DNA from: CAYXFD01 sp964464175
GTDB lineage: Bacteria > Cloacimonadota > Cloacimonadia > Cloacimonadales > JAJBBL01
Length of the DNA stretch: 64,000 bases
Assembly: GCA_964464175.1 (NCBI GenBank)
Contig: CAYXFD010000008.1
Coordinates: forward strand, 40,242 to 104,241
Direction: 5' to 3'
Below are positions 9,060 to 17,369 of the stretch, piece after piece (positions within the stretch are counted from its first letter, which is position 1; each line of letters opens with the position of its first letter). Under the pieces are notes generated by a model. That model saw only the letters and a list, made by a program, of their open reading frames with translations, was not told where the DNA came from and made no database searches. Position numbers and translations under genes: made by a program.

Positions 9060-9893
9060 TCAAGTAAGCGGGAATTTCAGCAGTTTTTTGTCTGGTTGAT
9101 GATTAAAAACCAGATATCCCTGCTTCTCTTTTAAATCAGCGAGAATTCTCTCTTTGTAAAAAAAAGTCTTGTTACGGGAAACATCATAAGCTGAGGTTAC
9201 CGGTAGATGAAGATGTAAGTCGTGCGGTATCAGATCTCCGGGATAATAACAGAGTTCACCTTCACTCTCTATCCTGACGACTTGAGTTGCATTGGTGTGA
9301 CCTGAGGTGAGCAGCAATGATATTTCTGGACTAAGTTCAAAGTTCCCTTCGATCAGCTTAAGAGAGTGACTCCGGGCGAGTAATTGCAGGGGCTTGTTAA
9401 AACGGTATGCTGCTTCATTTAGTTTATCCGGAGAATGGGCAGTTTGCCACTCCTCCTTTTGGATGATATGGATAGCTTGGGGAAACATCAGTTCTTCCTG
9501 CCCGTTCTCCAGACGCCAGATGCCCCCGATATGATCATGATGCAGATGGGTCAGGACAAGAAAATCGAGTTCATCAGGGGAGCAGCCGCAATCCGAGAGT
9601 TTTTCCAGCAGTTGACACGGCTCAGGAGAGTAGATCTTTTCTGTCTGAGGGTCATGATGATAACCGAGGCCACTATCAATAAGCAGATTGAACCGGGGCG
9701 TCTTGAGCAGCATCAGGTTGGCAGCCAGCTCGATCCGGTGCTTTTTGTCCGGAGTTACCTTTTTTTCCCAGAGAGATCTGGGGTAAACACCAAAGGAAGC
9801 ACCACCGTCACTACGGAAGCTGCCGGCATTGAAAACAAAACACTCGATCTTACCGACCCGGAATTGAACAATATCTGATTCTTCCACATGCAT
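9060..9893 (-). CDS. MBL-fold metallo-hydrolase, lactonase-like
   Basis: A 277-residue metallo-beta-lactamase-fold hydrolase. It has the full set of metal ligands: HLHHDH (in VLTHLHHDHIGG), a later His in LLLTSGHTNATQ, Asp in CYYPGDLIPH and a final His in LVFNHQP. The layout, with an N-terminal strand pair, FNLLIDSGLGYHHD and the late GDLIPH, resembles the AttM/AiiB lactonase-like branch, but the substrate is unknown. It appears to be a single-gene unit. A start a few residues downstream cannot be excluded. Confidence 0.82.
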   Translation of the reverse strand: MHVEESDIVQFRVGKIECFVFNAGSFRSDGGASFGVYPRSLWEKKVTPDKKHRIELAANLMLLKTPRFNLLIDSGLGYHHDPQTEKIYSPEPCQLLEKLSDCGCSPDELDFLVLTHLHHDHIGGIWRLENGQEELMFPQAIHIIQKEEWQTAHSPDKLNEAAYRFNKPLQLLARSHSLKLIEGNFELSPEISLLLTSGHTNATQVVRIESEGELCYYPGDLIPHDLHLHLPVTSAYDVSRNKTFFYKERILADLKEKQGYLVFNHQPDKKLLKFPLT

Positions 9894-9976
9894 AACGATC
9901 TTTCCTCATCCTGATCCAGGCTCTGAATCTACCACTCTTTTTAACGTCAGGTCAAAAACAGAGATATTCGGGGATA

Positions 9977-10645
9977 TTATTTGCCGGGTCTTTTTTTAGC
10001 AGCCGGTTTAGCCGGAATCTCGCTTTCTGAGGGATAGACAACAATTCGTTTCATTTCCCCTTTGCCGATACTCATCGTTCTGACCTGAGCATCTTTTTCC
10101 AGTTGATTGTAGATGATCCTTCTGTCAGAGGCGTTCATTGCTTCCAGGGTAATGCTTTTATTTCTCTTTTTGACCTTTTTGACGATCAGAGAGAGTTTTT
10201 TCAGCAGGTTCTCCTCATGGAGATCACGATAGTTGTCGATATTGAGGATTACCCGGCTTCTTTCGTCATTCCCGTTTTCCAGCACCCTGTTCATCAGGTG
10301 CTGAATACTGTTAAGCATTCTTCCCTCTTTACCGATAAGGAAACCGGGCTTATCTACACCTTTAACATGGATATAATAGTAATTATCTTTATAGGAGATA
10401 TCCATCTCTTTGCAAGAGATATCCATTCGTTTGAGCAATCCCTCTAAAAAGCTCTTTAAAACATCTTCTTCTTCAGGTACCATAAATTTGACTACCGCAG
10501 GTTTTTTGCCGAGAAGATTGAGCAATCCTCTCGAACCTTTTTCAATAATAGTGAAACTAACATCTTCCTTCTGCAAATTGTACTCTTTCAGGAACTCGTC
10601 AATCGTTTTTTCCAGGGTTCTTCCTTCTCGTTGAATCTCTTTCAT
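9977..10645 (-). CDS. jag: Jag/KhpB RNA-binding protein (Jag-N, KH, R3H)
   Basis: A 222-residue RNA-binding protein co-conserved with YidC and linked in other bacteria to cell elongation and sRNA binding. Domains run in order. First comes the Jag-N segment, with KTIDEFLKEYNL and GSRGLLNLLGKKPA. A type II KH domain follows, with the GxxG-like loop in FLIGKEGRMLNSIQ. The R3H domain ends the fold, with LEAMNASDRRIIYNQLEKD. A basic tail (AAKKRPGK) follows. It is the last gene of the rpmH-rnpA-yidD-yidC-jag block, and its start lies 20 bases after yidC. Confidence 0.93.
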   Translation of the reverse strand: MKEIQREGRTLEKTIDEFLKEYNLQKEDVSFTIIEKGSRGLLNLLGKKPAVVKFMVPEEEDVLKSFLEGLLKRMDISCKEMDISYKDNYYYIHVKGVDKPGFLIGKEGRMLNSIQHLMNRVLENGNDERSRVILNIDNYRDLHEENLLKKLSLIVKKVKKRNKSITLEAMNASDRRIIYNQLEKDAQVRTMSIGKGEMKRIVVYPSESEIPAKPAAKKRPGK

Positions 10646-10665
10646 GTAAAAATCCTTATTTATTC

Positions 10666-12318
10666 TTAGCGGTTAAATTTCTTTACTATATAGTATTGTT
10701 GAATGATGGAGAAGACATTGAATACCGTCCAGTAGAGTACTAATCCCGAAGGGAGTGTTCTGAAAATGAACACCATAAAGACCGGCATAATGTACATCAT
10801 CATCTTCTGACTCTGCATCTGGGCAAGCTGTTTCTCGTCCATTTTCTCTTTATCAGCAGGCTGCTTGGGAGCCATCATCTTCTGCTGGACAAACATAAAG
10901 ATACCCATCAAAATAGGGAGTATCAGGTAGGGATCAGGTTCCAAGAGATCGGTCAGCCAGAGCATAAAGGATGCCTGCCTCAATTCCACCGAATATCTGA
11001 GAACAGGATACAAGGCAAAAAAGATCGGCATTTGCAGAAGCAGCGGGAAACAGCCGCCAAGAGGATTTACCCCGTGTTCTTTATACAACTTTTGTAACTC
11101 TGTCTGCATCTGTTTAGGGTCGGACTTATACTTTCTCTGTATCTCCTGCATATATGGCTGAACTTTCTGCATCTTATGGGTCGAAGAGAAACTCTTGTGA
11201 GTCAGAGGATAGAGGACGATCTTCAGGATTAGAGCAAAAAATATGATGGTAATCCCGTAATTGCCGAATACCTTGTTCAGGTTGGTCAGCAGCCAGAGAA
11301 AGAAACGTCCCAGCGGTCTGATGAACTTCCAGCCCATCTCTATCGTTTCTTCCAGTCCGACACCATAACGCTGCAAGTGTACATAATCAAGCGGACCTAA
11401 ATACAATTCATAGCTGTCAAGCAGTTCTCCGGCAACCCGGGAAGGAACTACTGTCAGTTCGAAAGCAGGACTCTCGTTGTTCTCAAAAACTTTTACGTTG
11501 TCGGTCAACAATCTTTGTTCCGGGAGAACAGCCATGATGAAATACTTGGAACGGATAGCCGCCCAATCGGCATTACCTCTGATTATCTCGGCTTCCTTCA
11601 GCTTGCGGAGCTGGATATTAGTTCGGGTATTCTGGATCTGACCGATAAATCGGTAATCGGTATCTTTTTGGCGGATAGTTTCTTCCGTATCACTGATTCC
11701 GCTCCCGAAACTGAGCTGGTAAGATCTTATCTCTCCGATCCCTGAGATCAAAATATCCTGATGTAGAGAATAATCATCATTTATCCGGAATCTCTTTTCG
11801 ATCAGTCTCTGGTTTTCATTCTCCAAATAGAAGGTAAGGGCCTGACCATCATAATGGTCGGATCTTTCCCAGTTGAATACGATCCCGTCCAGGGAAACGA
11901 AGGTTTCTGATGTCTCTATTTCCAGCCCTGCTAATGATTCCCCTGCCGGTATGAGATTGACCGGATTTACCTTGTCGTAATGGTAAAAGTTGTGGAGCAA
12001 AACACTCTTCAGAACTCCGCCCCGGTTAGAAAATACCAGGGTCATCAGTTCGTTTTCCAGCCTGAGATTATCAACTACCGGAATATCATCACTCTCGAAA
12101 AGCTCCTGACCGGGAGAAGTCAGATCAACTATATCTGTGTGGGGAGTATCCCTGTCAATCACATCCCTGCGTAACTCTTCGTAAGCATCATCCCGTTCGA
12201 CTGTTTCGCTTACCGTTGTTTCAGCTTCTACGGGTGCTTTTCTTTTCCAGATCAATTCGTTGCTTAACCAAAAAATGGCAAAGATCAATACCAGGGCGAT
12301 TAAAGTTCGTTTTTCCAA
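10666..12318 (-). CDS. yidC: Membrane protein insertase YidC
   Basis: A 550-residue YidC/Oxa1 insertase of the Gram-negative type, which places proteins in the inner membrane alone or with SecYEG. An N-terminal anchor (LIALVLIFAIFWLSNELIW) is followed by a large periplasmic P1 domain at about 60-330. The five-helix core then starts around FLWLLTNLNKVFGNYGITII. The cytoplasmic hairpin SSTHKMQKVQPYMQEIQRKY and the conserved NPLGGCFPLLLQMPIFFALY are clear. It sits between yidD and jag in the standard order. Confidence 0.96.
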   Translation of the reverse strand: MEKRTLIALVLIFAIFWLSNELIWKRKAPVEAETTVSETVERDDAYEELRRDVIDRDTPHTDIVDLTSPGQELFESDDIPVVDNLRLENELMTLVFSNRGGVLKSVLLHNFYHYDKVNPVNLIPAGESLAGLEIETSETFVSLDGIVFNWERSDHYDGQALTFYLENENQRLIEKRFRINDDYSLHQDILISGIGEIRSYQLSFGSGISDTEETIRQKDTDYRFIGQIQNTRTNIQLRKLKEAEIIRGNADWAAIRSKYFIMAVLPEQRLLTDNVKVFENNESPAFELTVVPSRVAGELLDSYELYLGPLDYVHLQRYGVGLEETIEMGWKFIRPLGRFFLWLLTNLNKVFGNYGITIIFFALILKIVLYPLTHKSFSSTHKMQKVQPYMQEIQRKYKSDPKQMQTELQKLYKEHGVNPLGGCFPLLLQMPIFFALYPVLRYSVELRQASFMLWLTDLLEPDPYLILPILMGIFMFVQQKMMAPKQPADKEKMDEKQLAQMQSQKMMMYIMPVFMVFIFRTLPSGLVLYWTVFNVFSIIQQYYIVKKFNR

Positions 12319-12333
12319 ATTATTCCTCCTTCA

Positions 12334-12558
12334 TCAAGGCAACGGGTCATAGCCGCCGGGATGATAGGGATGACATTTAACAATTCGTTTAACACTCAGA
12401 AACAAAGCAGTTATGAAACTGTATTTTTCAAATGCCTGTCGTGAATACTCACTACAGCTTGGCCGGAACCGGCAGCAGGGGGGGATTACAGCCGAGATAA
12501 TCCTCTGGTAAATAGTTATCAGAAATATTATGACTTTATTCAACATGAGTTGTCTCAA
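12334..12558 (-). CDS. yidD: Membrane protein insertion efficiency factor YidD
   Basis: A 74-residue YidD protein, a small membrane-associated factor that assists YidC-dependent insertion. The hallmark cysteine-rich segment CCRFRPSCSEYSRQAFEKY and the C-terminal KCHPYHPGGYDPLP are intact. A short amphipathic or hydrophobic N-terminus (KVIIFLITIYQRIISAVIPP) fits membrane association. It lies between rnpA and yidC. Confidence 0.94.
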   Translation of the reverse strand: MRQLMLNKVIIFLITIYQRIISAVIPPCCRFRPSCSEYSRQAFEKYSFITALFLSVKRIVKCHPYHPGGYDPLP

Positions 12559-12605
12559 TACTTTTAAAGATGCCCACTCGGCTCAGGCAGCTCATTTCTC
12601 TCTCT

Positions 12606-12947
12606 CTACCCTTCTGCACCGGAGCGGGTTTCGATTGAGGCAAAACTTCTGTCCAGATCACGGGTTATTTCTGCCCAGCCTGCTTCTGCAGCATTGTCCC
12701 TGGCGATAATTATTGCCGACATGCTGCGGTCAAAATGTTCGCTTCTCTGCTGAAGATATGCCCTGATTCTACGTTTTAGTTTGTTACGGATAACTGCTTT
12801 TCCTACTTTAGCTCTGATTACAATTCCAATTGCCGCTTCCTCTTCCCCGGATCTGAACCTGTAGAGCACCGTAAAAAAACTCCCCGTGACCTTACGGTGG
12901 CTTTGATAGGTCTCCCGGTACTCGGAAGTCTTCTTAATGAACCGCAT
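12606..12947 (-). CDS. rnpA: Ribonuclease P protein component
   Basis: A 113-residue RnpA, the protein subunit of RNase P that matures tRNA 5' ends. The signature RNR segment is RNKLKRRIRAYLQQR, preceded by GIVIRAKVGKAV, and the N-terminus contains a phenylalanine-rich strand (GSFFTVLYRF). Its ATG is 4 bases past the stop of rpmH. The RNA subunit gene rnpB is not seen in this window. Confidence 0.9.
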   Translation of the reverse strand: MRFIKKTSEYRETYQSHRKVTGSFFTVLYRFRSGEEEAAIGIVIRAKVGKAVIRNKLKRRIRAYLQQRSEHFDRSMSAIIIARDNAAEAGWAEITRDLDRSFASIETRSGAEG

Positions 12948-12951
12948 TAGC

Positions 12952-13086
12952 TCATACGGTCAGGTTTTTTCGCCCTCTGGCTCTACGCCTTTTTAATACT
13001 AAACGACCACCACGGCTTGACATCCTGCTGCGGAAACCGTGCTTGTTTCTTCGCTTTCTATTATGAGGCTGATATGTTCTCTTCAT
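12952..13086 (-). CDS. rpmH: 50S ribosomal protein L34
   Basis: A 44-codon gene read directly from the reverse complement: MKRTYQPHNRKRRNKHGFRS, then a GGRLVLKRRRARGR stretch and the end KNLTV. This is the full-length, highly basic L34. A ribosome site (GGAG) precedes the ATG at 13086. It is the first gene of the rpmH-rnpA-yidD-yidC-jag operon. Confidence 0.96.
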   Translation of the reverse strand: MKRTYQPHNRKRRNKHGFRSRMSSRGGRLVLKRRRARGRKNLTV

Positions 13087-13160
13087 TGCTAATCTCCTTC
13101 AAAATCATTCATATCAAGTCTTTGTACTATTCTGTACCTCTGTTTTTTCAATGAATTACA

Positions 13161-13188
13161 ACAAATTAGTTAACCGTTTCTATGTCAA
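13161..13188 (-). promoter_or_regulatory. Putative promoter of the rpmH operon
   Basis: Minus-strand TTGACA occupies 13188-13183. CTAATTTG follows 16 bases after the TTG, again a TTTG-type downstream element. It lies about 100 bases upstream of the rpmH ATG. Confidence 0.4.
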
Positions 13189-13639
13189 GCAGAAACAAGA
13201 TACGATTACCCTCCCCCTCTTTAGATTCTACAGAAATTGGCGGACATCTGCCAGAGTTGTCAACGGCAGTTAATCTGCACTTTTTTAATCTTGAAAGACT
13301 AAGATACTGCTTTTTCCGCGTTGATTGCGGCTTATACCATTTATACATGACAGGAGAAAAGCAATTGCTGACTGCGTGAACTACCCGATCAATTTTCTTA
13401 CATTAGTTATGTGATTTAATGGATATGGATAAATCGTTCAATTTCCATCAAAGCTGACCACAGTTACAGGATGCTTTACTCATCTGAGGTTACTAACTAT
13501 TTATTCAAGGGGTTAGTTTCTGATGGATATTAGTTTGAATTACTTCTGTCTGCAATGACCGTATAGCAGCTGGAGAAAACGGTTGACAATAATTCCTTAC
13601 TCTCAGAATAATTATCAAAAAGGAGAAGGCGTTTTTGTA
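13189..13639 (+). other. Non-coding spacer before the methyltransferase gene
   Basis: I see no convincing gene here. There are no TTATCCACA-type DnaA boxes, so this is not an obvious origin despite lying beside rpmH. An imperfect inverted repeat joins 13445-13459 and 13511-13526 (CCATCA...GACC against GGTTAG...TGATGG). A TTGACA at 13583 may be the methyltransferase promoter. The composition becomes more AT-rich towards the right, as in the following gene. Confidence 0.5.
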
Positions 13640-15121
13640 ATGTCAAACGATCTGAACAACATTCCGAATACCAAAGAAATGAGCAAAAAGCACGATAGCA
13701 ATGATTTTGAGAACATGTCTAAGGGTGAACTTTTGGCAATTTTAATAGGTCAGGGGATGAAAAGAGGGGATGCTAAGCAGCTTGCAGACAATATTATCAA
13801 GGTTTACGGAGATAAGTTGTTAGATCTTACGATAGATGATTTACAGGTTTTTCCTAGTATAGGAAGAGACAAAGCATTACGAATTTTTTCAGCGTTAGTG
13901 TTAGTAAAGAAGCTTTGTAAAGAGAACCAATCCCCTGAAGTCATACTTGAATTGCTGCAAGAAACATGTTACAATGGAAGGATTGAAAGAGACTACGTAA
14001 CCGAAGATTCCCAAACTACTGTTTTTGAGCTTTTGGGACTAAGAAATCCTATAAGTGAAGTTTTTCTCAATGAGATTCCAGAGCTTCAAAAATCGCGAGA
14101 AAAAAAGTTGAGGCAAGGATACTTTGGTTTACATAATCGAAGATTTTTAGGCAACAAATTTAAATTACTCGCATTTATTGAGGACATAGTTAATGAAAAA
14201 TGTAACGATTATCAGGTGTTTTGTGACATATTTGCTGGGACAGGAGTCGTAGCTGAGAGATTTAATAATAAAGACATCAAACTAATCGTTAATGATTTCC
14301 TGAAGAGTAATTATACGGCGGTAAAGGCTTTTTTGGGTATTTCGCAAATCAACTATTCTCAGATTCAGAAGAAAATCGATTTTCTTAATAACTTGGAAGC
14401 AAGAGAAGAGAATTATTTCTCCAAGAATTTTGGGAACACGTATTTCACTCTTGAGAATGCTCGCAAGATTGGTTATATCAGAGAGATGATAGATCAGATT
14501 GCTGAGAATGAAGAAGAAAGAGTAATATTGTTAACTACATTGATCTTTGCGACAGATAAAGTTGCTAATACCGTCGGGCACTATGATGCCTTCAGAAAGA
14601 AGATGGATTCACAGCAGTCTCTTCAACTCCTGTATCCCGATCTTAAACCAGCAAATAATATTGTTAACGAAGTATATAACGAGGATGCCAATCAGTTGAT
14701 CGGGAGAATTGATTGTGATGTTCTATATATTGACCCTCCCTATAATTCAAGGCAGTATTCAGATGCTTATCATCTGTTGGAAAACTTAGTGTGCTGGGAA
14801 AAGCCTCAAGTTTATGGAAAAGCTAAGAAAATGAATCGTACTCACATTAAAAGTGCCTATTGCTTACAAACTGCCTGTGAAGCTTTTAGAGATTTGATTA
14901 TGAAAGCTAAGTGTAAGCATATACTTCTGTCTTATAACAATACCGGAGAAACCAAAGATGGCAGATCAAATGCAAAGATTAGTGATTTTCAGATCATAGA
15001 GATACTTCAAAGCAGAGGTAAAGTTGAAGTCTTTGAAAGAGACTATAAAGCATTTACTACCGGAAAGAGCAATGGAGACGGAAATACGGAAAGAGTGTTT
15101 TATTGCCAGGTAATGAGGTAA
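13640..15121 (+). CDS. N6-adenine DNA methyltransferase (D12/DPPY class) with RadC-like N-terminal HhH domain
   Basis: A 493-residue protein. Residues ~26-98 match the N-terminal helix-hairpin-helix part of RadC/UPF0758 (GELLAILIGQGMK, then LQVFPSIGRDKALRIFSAL). The RadC JAB metalloprotease part is absent. Residues ~150-493 form a D12-class adenine methyltransferase. Motif X is RRFLGNKFKLL at 167-177, the SAM-binding motif I is FCDIFAGTGVV around 194-204, and the catalytic motif IV is IDPPYNSRQY at 364-373. The start at 13640 has GGAGAAGG upstream. An in-frame TTG at 13583 belongs to a TTGACA element. The next gene starts 3 bases later and encodes an AlwI-like endonuclease fragment, so this is probably the modification enzyme of a type IIS-like system. 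The gene is more AT-rich than its neighbours, suggesting transfer. Confidence 0.87.
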   Translation: MSNDLNNIPNTKEMSKKHDSNDFENMSKGELLAILIGQGMKRGDAKQLADNIIKVYGDKLLDLTIDDLQVFPSIGRDKALRIFSALVLVKKLCKENQSPEVILELLQETCYNGRIERDYVTEDSQTTVFELLGLRNPISEVFLNEIPELQKSREKKLRQGYFGLHNRRFLGNKFKLLAFIEDIVNEKCNDYQVFCDIFAGTGVVAERFNNKDIKLIVNDFLKSNYTAVKAFLGISQINYSQIQKKIDFLNNLEAREENYFSKNFGNTYFTLENARKIGYIREMIDQIAENEEERVILLTTLIFATDKVANTVGHYDAFRKKMDSQQSLQLLYPDLKPANNIVNEVYNEDANQLIGRIDCDVLYIDPPYNSRQYSDAYHLLENLVCWEKPQVYGKAKKMNRTHIKSAYCLQTACEAFRDLIMKAKCKHILLSYNNTGETKDGRSNAKISDFQIIEILQSRGKVEVFERDYKAFTTGKSNGDGNTERVFYCQVMR

Positions 15122-15124
15122 CGA

Positions 15125-15276
15125 ATGAGAAAACCATGGTCGATATCTACTACAGTTAGAAATCCTGATCGTTTGCGAAGTTTTTCGAGAGTATTACAAG
15201 ATTTGGAAGGAGAGCCTTTCAATGCGGGAAATCAAATACTTTTCCAAATTCTGCTAATTAAAAACAGACTTTATAC
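15125..15276 (+). pseudogene. 5' fragment of an AlwI-like type II restriction endonuclease gene
   Basis: Starts 3 bases after the methyltransferase stop. The ~50 residues MRKPWSISTTVRNPDRLRSF, then a VLQDLEGEPF stretch and FQILLIKNRLY resemble my memory of the AlwI-family endonuclease N-terminus. The resemblance then ends abruptly where the terminal inverted repeat of the IS begins. In-frame reading into the IS gives a short unrelated tail, with a stop at 15316. The companion 3' piece is on the other side of the element. The family assignment is from memory and needs a profile search. Confidence 0.55.
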
Positions 15277-17011
15277 CCTGCATTCCCGACTATGTATAAC
15301 GATGGAACAGTTTTAATCCACCTATATTCCAGCATATAAGCTTTTTTATTTGCCAAAACCCTCGTTATATCTTATCTTGTATGTAACGAGGTTATAGGAG
15401 GTAAATAATATGCCATGTATCGTATATCAGACTAACAAGAAGACAGGTTTAACTTACGCTTATGAATCCATATCCTATTGGGATAAAGATAAGCAGCAAT
15501 CCCGTGCGAAGCGTAAATGTATTGGTAAGGTTGATCCAAAAACAAATCAAATTATTCCAACCCGAAAAAGAGAAAAGACAACTGGTAATGCCGCCGTTTC
15601 ATCAACGAGCCGCAGTTTTTTTGGTGCGACATATCTATTCGATGCCATAGGAGAAAAGCTCGGTATAATTAATGATCTCAAGCGTTGTTTTCCGGACATA
15701 TACAAGCAGTTATTATCGGTTGCTTATTATCTTATACTTGAGGACAGAAATCCATTGAGTCGTTTTCCAAAATGGTCAGCTACACATAAACATCCTCACG
15801 GCACAGATATTCCTTCTCAGAGGAGCAGTGAGTTGTTTGACTCAATTGATGAAAGATCCAAAGAGCATTTTTTATCCTTGCAGGGCAAACGCAGAATAGA
15901 AAAAGAGTACTGGGCATACGACATCACCTCAATATCCAGTTATTCTAAATGCTTAAAACAGGTGAAATACGGCCTAAATAAGGGGCAGGAGCCGCTGCCG
16001 CAAATAAATCTTGCATTACTCTTTGGTGAACAATCAAATACTCCGTTTTATTACCGCAAGTTGGCTGGGAACATTGTCGATGTCAAGACGGTAAAGAATC
16101 TTCTTGACGACATTGCTTTCCTTGGGTACAGTAAAGTCAAGTTGGTAATGGATAGAGGTTTTTATAGTGAAGATAACATTAATCAACTGTATAAAAACCA
16201 TTTGAAGTTTTTGATATCTACAAAGCTGTCTTTGAATTTTGTAAAAGCAGAGTTGGAAAAGCTCTGTCATTCCATCCGCGATTGGACAAACTATAACCAA
16301 AAACATGATCTATATGTCCGTTCTACAACCATATCTTGGAACTACAAGCAATACCGCCCCCACAAGGGTGATATTATGAAGGGGGAACGACGTATGTATC
16401 TCCATATTTACTTAAACTCAGATAGGGCTGTTGAGGATGAAAAGAGTCTTGCTAAACTACTTTGCTCCCTACAAGAAGAATTGGAAAGTTGGAAACTGAA
16501 TCCCGATCATGAAAAACAATATGACAAATATTTTGATGTTAAGAATACTCCGGTGAGAGGAACTAACTTTACTGCCAAGCAAGATGTTATTGATGAAGCG
16601 AAAAAGAATTATGGGTATTTCGTTCTGTTTAGTAACGAAGTGAAAGATCCAATTGAAGCTTTAGAGATTTATAGAAATAAAGACCTTGTTGAAAAAGCTT
16701 TCGGTAACTTGAAAGATCGTCTTAACTTTAATCGTCCCGGTGTTTCCTCTGACCGCAACCTTGATGGAAAACTGTTCGTTGAGTTTTTGGCACTGATATA
16801 CCTTTCTTACATCAAAAAGCAAATGCAAGACAAAGACCTTTTTAAAAAATACACGATGCAACAACTACTTGATGAGCTTGATGTTATCGAATGCTTTGAA
16901 CAGAAAAGCCGTAGACTTCGTGTAGGGGAAATGACCAAAAAGCAAATTGAAATATATCAAGCGTTGGATATCGACCCACCAACCTCGTTACAATAACATC
17001 GGGAATGCAGG
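15277..17011 (+). mobile_element. IS1634-like insertion sequence, 1735 bp
   Basis: The ends are a perfect 13-bp inverted repeat, CCTGCATTCCCGA at 15277-15289 and its complement at 16999-17011. A looser match extends to about 29 bp, including a shared TCGTTA. One full-length transposase gene fills the element. The flanks show no obvious target duplication (left ...TTTATAC, right ATGTAATT...). That fits either a deletion next to the element or a family with irregular duplications. It separates the two ends of a restriction gene. A small hairpin with CTCGTTA/TAACGAG arms (about 15360-15391) precedes the transposase. Confidence 0.88.
15410..16996 (+). CDS. IS1634-family DDE transposase
   Basis: A 528-residue transposase of the IS4-like DDE superfamily, IS1634 group. 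Catalytic candidates are Asp in YDITSISSYS near residue 170, Asp in VMDRGFYSEDNI near 246, and the Y-x-N/R-K-x2-VE segment EIYRNKDLVEKAFGNLKDR, with Glu near 426. The family-type N-terminus TGLTYAYESISYWDKDKQQS is present. It is preceded by the strong ribosome site ATAGGAGGT. The reading frame is intact, so the element may still be active. Confidence 0.9.
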   Translation: MPCIVYQTNKKTGLTYAYESISYWDKDKQQSRAKRKCIGKVDPKTNQIIPTRKREKTTGNAAVSSTSRSFFGATYLFDAIGEKLGIINDLKRCFPDIYKQLLSVAYYLILEDRNPLSRFPKWSATHKHPHGTDIPSQRSSELFDSIDERSKEHFLSLQGKRRIEKEYWAYDITSISSYSKCLKQVKYGLNKGQEPLPQINLALLFGEQSNTPFYYRKLAGNIVDVKTVKNLLDDIAFLGYSKVKLVMDRGFYSEDNINQLYKNHLKFLISTKLSLNFVKAELEKLCHSIRDWTNYNQKHDLYVRSTTISWNYKQYRPHKGDIMKGERRMYLHIYLNSDRAVEDEKSLAKLLCSLQEELESWKLNPDHEKQYDKYFDVKNTPVRGTNFTAKQDVIDEAKKNYGYFVLFSNEVKDPIEALEIYRNKDLVEKAFGNLKDRLNFNRPGVSSDRNLDGKLFVEFLALIYLSYIKKQMQDKDLFKKYTMQQLLDELDVIECFEQKSRRLRVGEMTKKQIEIYQALDIDPPTSLQ

Positions 17012-17151
17012 ATGTAATTGATTATATTGAAGCCTCTCTTATGCATCCGAAGACATTAAGCACAAACCATAGAAGTGTTTGTTGTCACTTGTTTGATCTT
17101 TTGCCTTTCATGGAAACTTCGAATTCATTACATTATTCCGGTAATAGATAA
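17011..17151 (+). pseudogene. 3' fragment of the AlwI-like restriction endonuclease gene
   Basis: Directly after the right end of the IS, an open frame of 46 codons runs to TAA at 17149-17151. It contains HPKTLSTNHRSVCCHLFDLL and PFMETSN, which looks like the C-terminal helix pair of AlwI-type endonucleases. There is no start codon or ribosome site of its own. Together with the 5' piece only about 95 residues remain, far short of a complete enzyme, so the middle of the gene appears to be deleted. Confidence 0.4.
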
Positions 17152-17207
17152 TATCGGTAATCTTATCTCTCACCATTAGGCTCCATACGGTGGAGAAAGG
17201 GGAGAGG

Positions 17208-17277
17208 TACGGGAGATGTACGGGAGAGACCGTAGTCAGCCCGGGCTGACTACGGTCTCTCCCGTACATCTCCCGTA
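17208..17277. repeat. Perfect 70-bp palindrome within a larger inverted structure
   Basis: Positions 17208-17242 and 17243-17277 are exact reverse complements (35-bp arms, no spacer, centre CCC|GGG). An outer 10-bp pair, CTCCATACGG at 17181-17190 and CCGTATGGAG at 17295-17304, encloses it. Each arm contains two tandem copies of TACGGGAGA. It lies between the restriction-gene remnant and the lysine operon promoter. No T-run follows on either strand, so an ordinary terminator is unlikely. Cruciform, operator cluster and mobile-repeat functions are all possible. Confidence 0.95.
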
Positions 17278-17369
17278 TGTATTCCCAATGTATCCCGTAT
17301 GGAGAAGGGAGATAGCCGGGGAAATCAGAAGAGGGAAGGGTCTTATTCTTTATTCAGCAAGGATTAAGG

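Noticed and set aside
13087..13639. Possible replication origin beside rpmH
   Set aside because: No DnaA boxes of TTATCCACA type, no AT-rich unwinding repeats and no dnaA gene were seen. The rpmH-yidC block alone is not enough.
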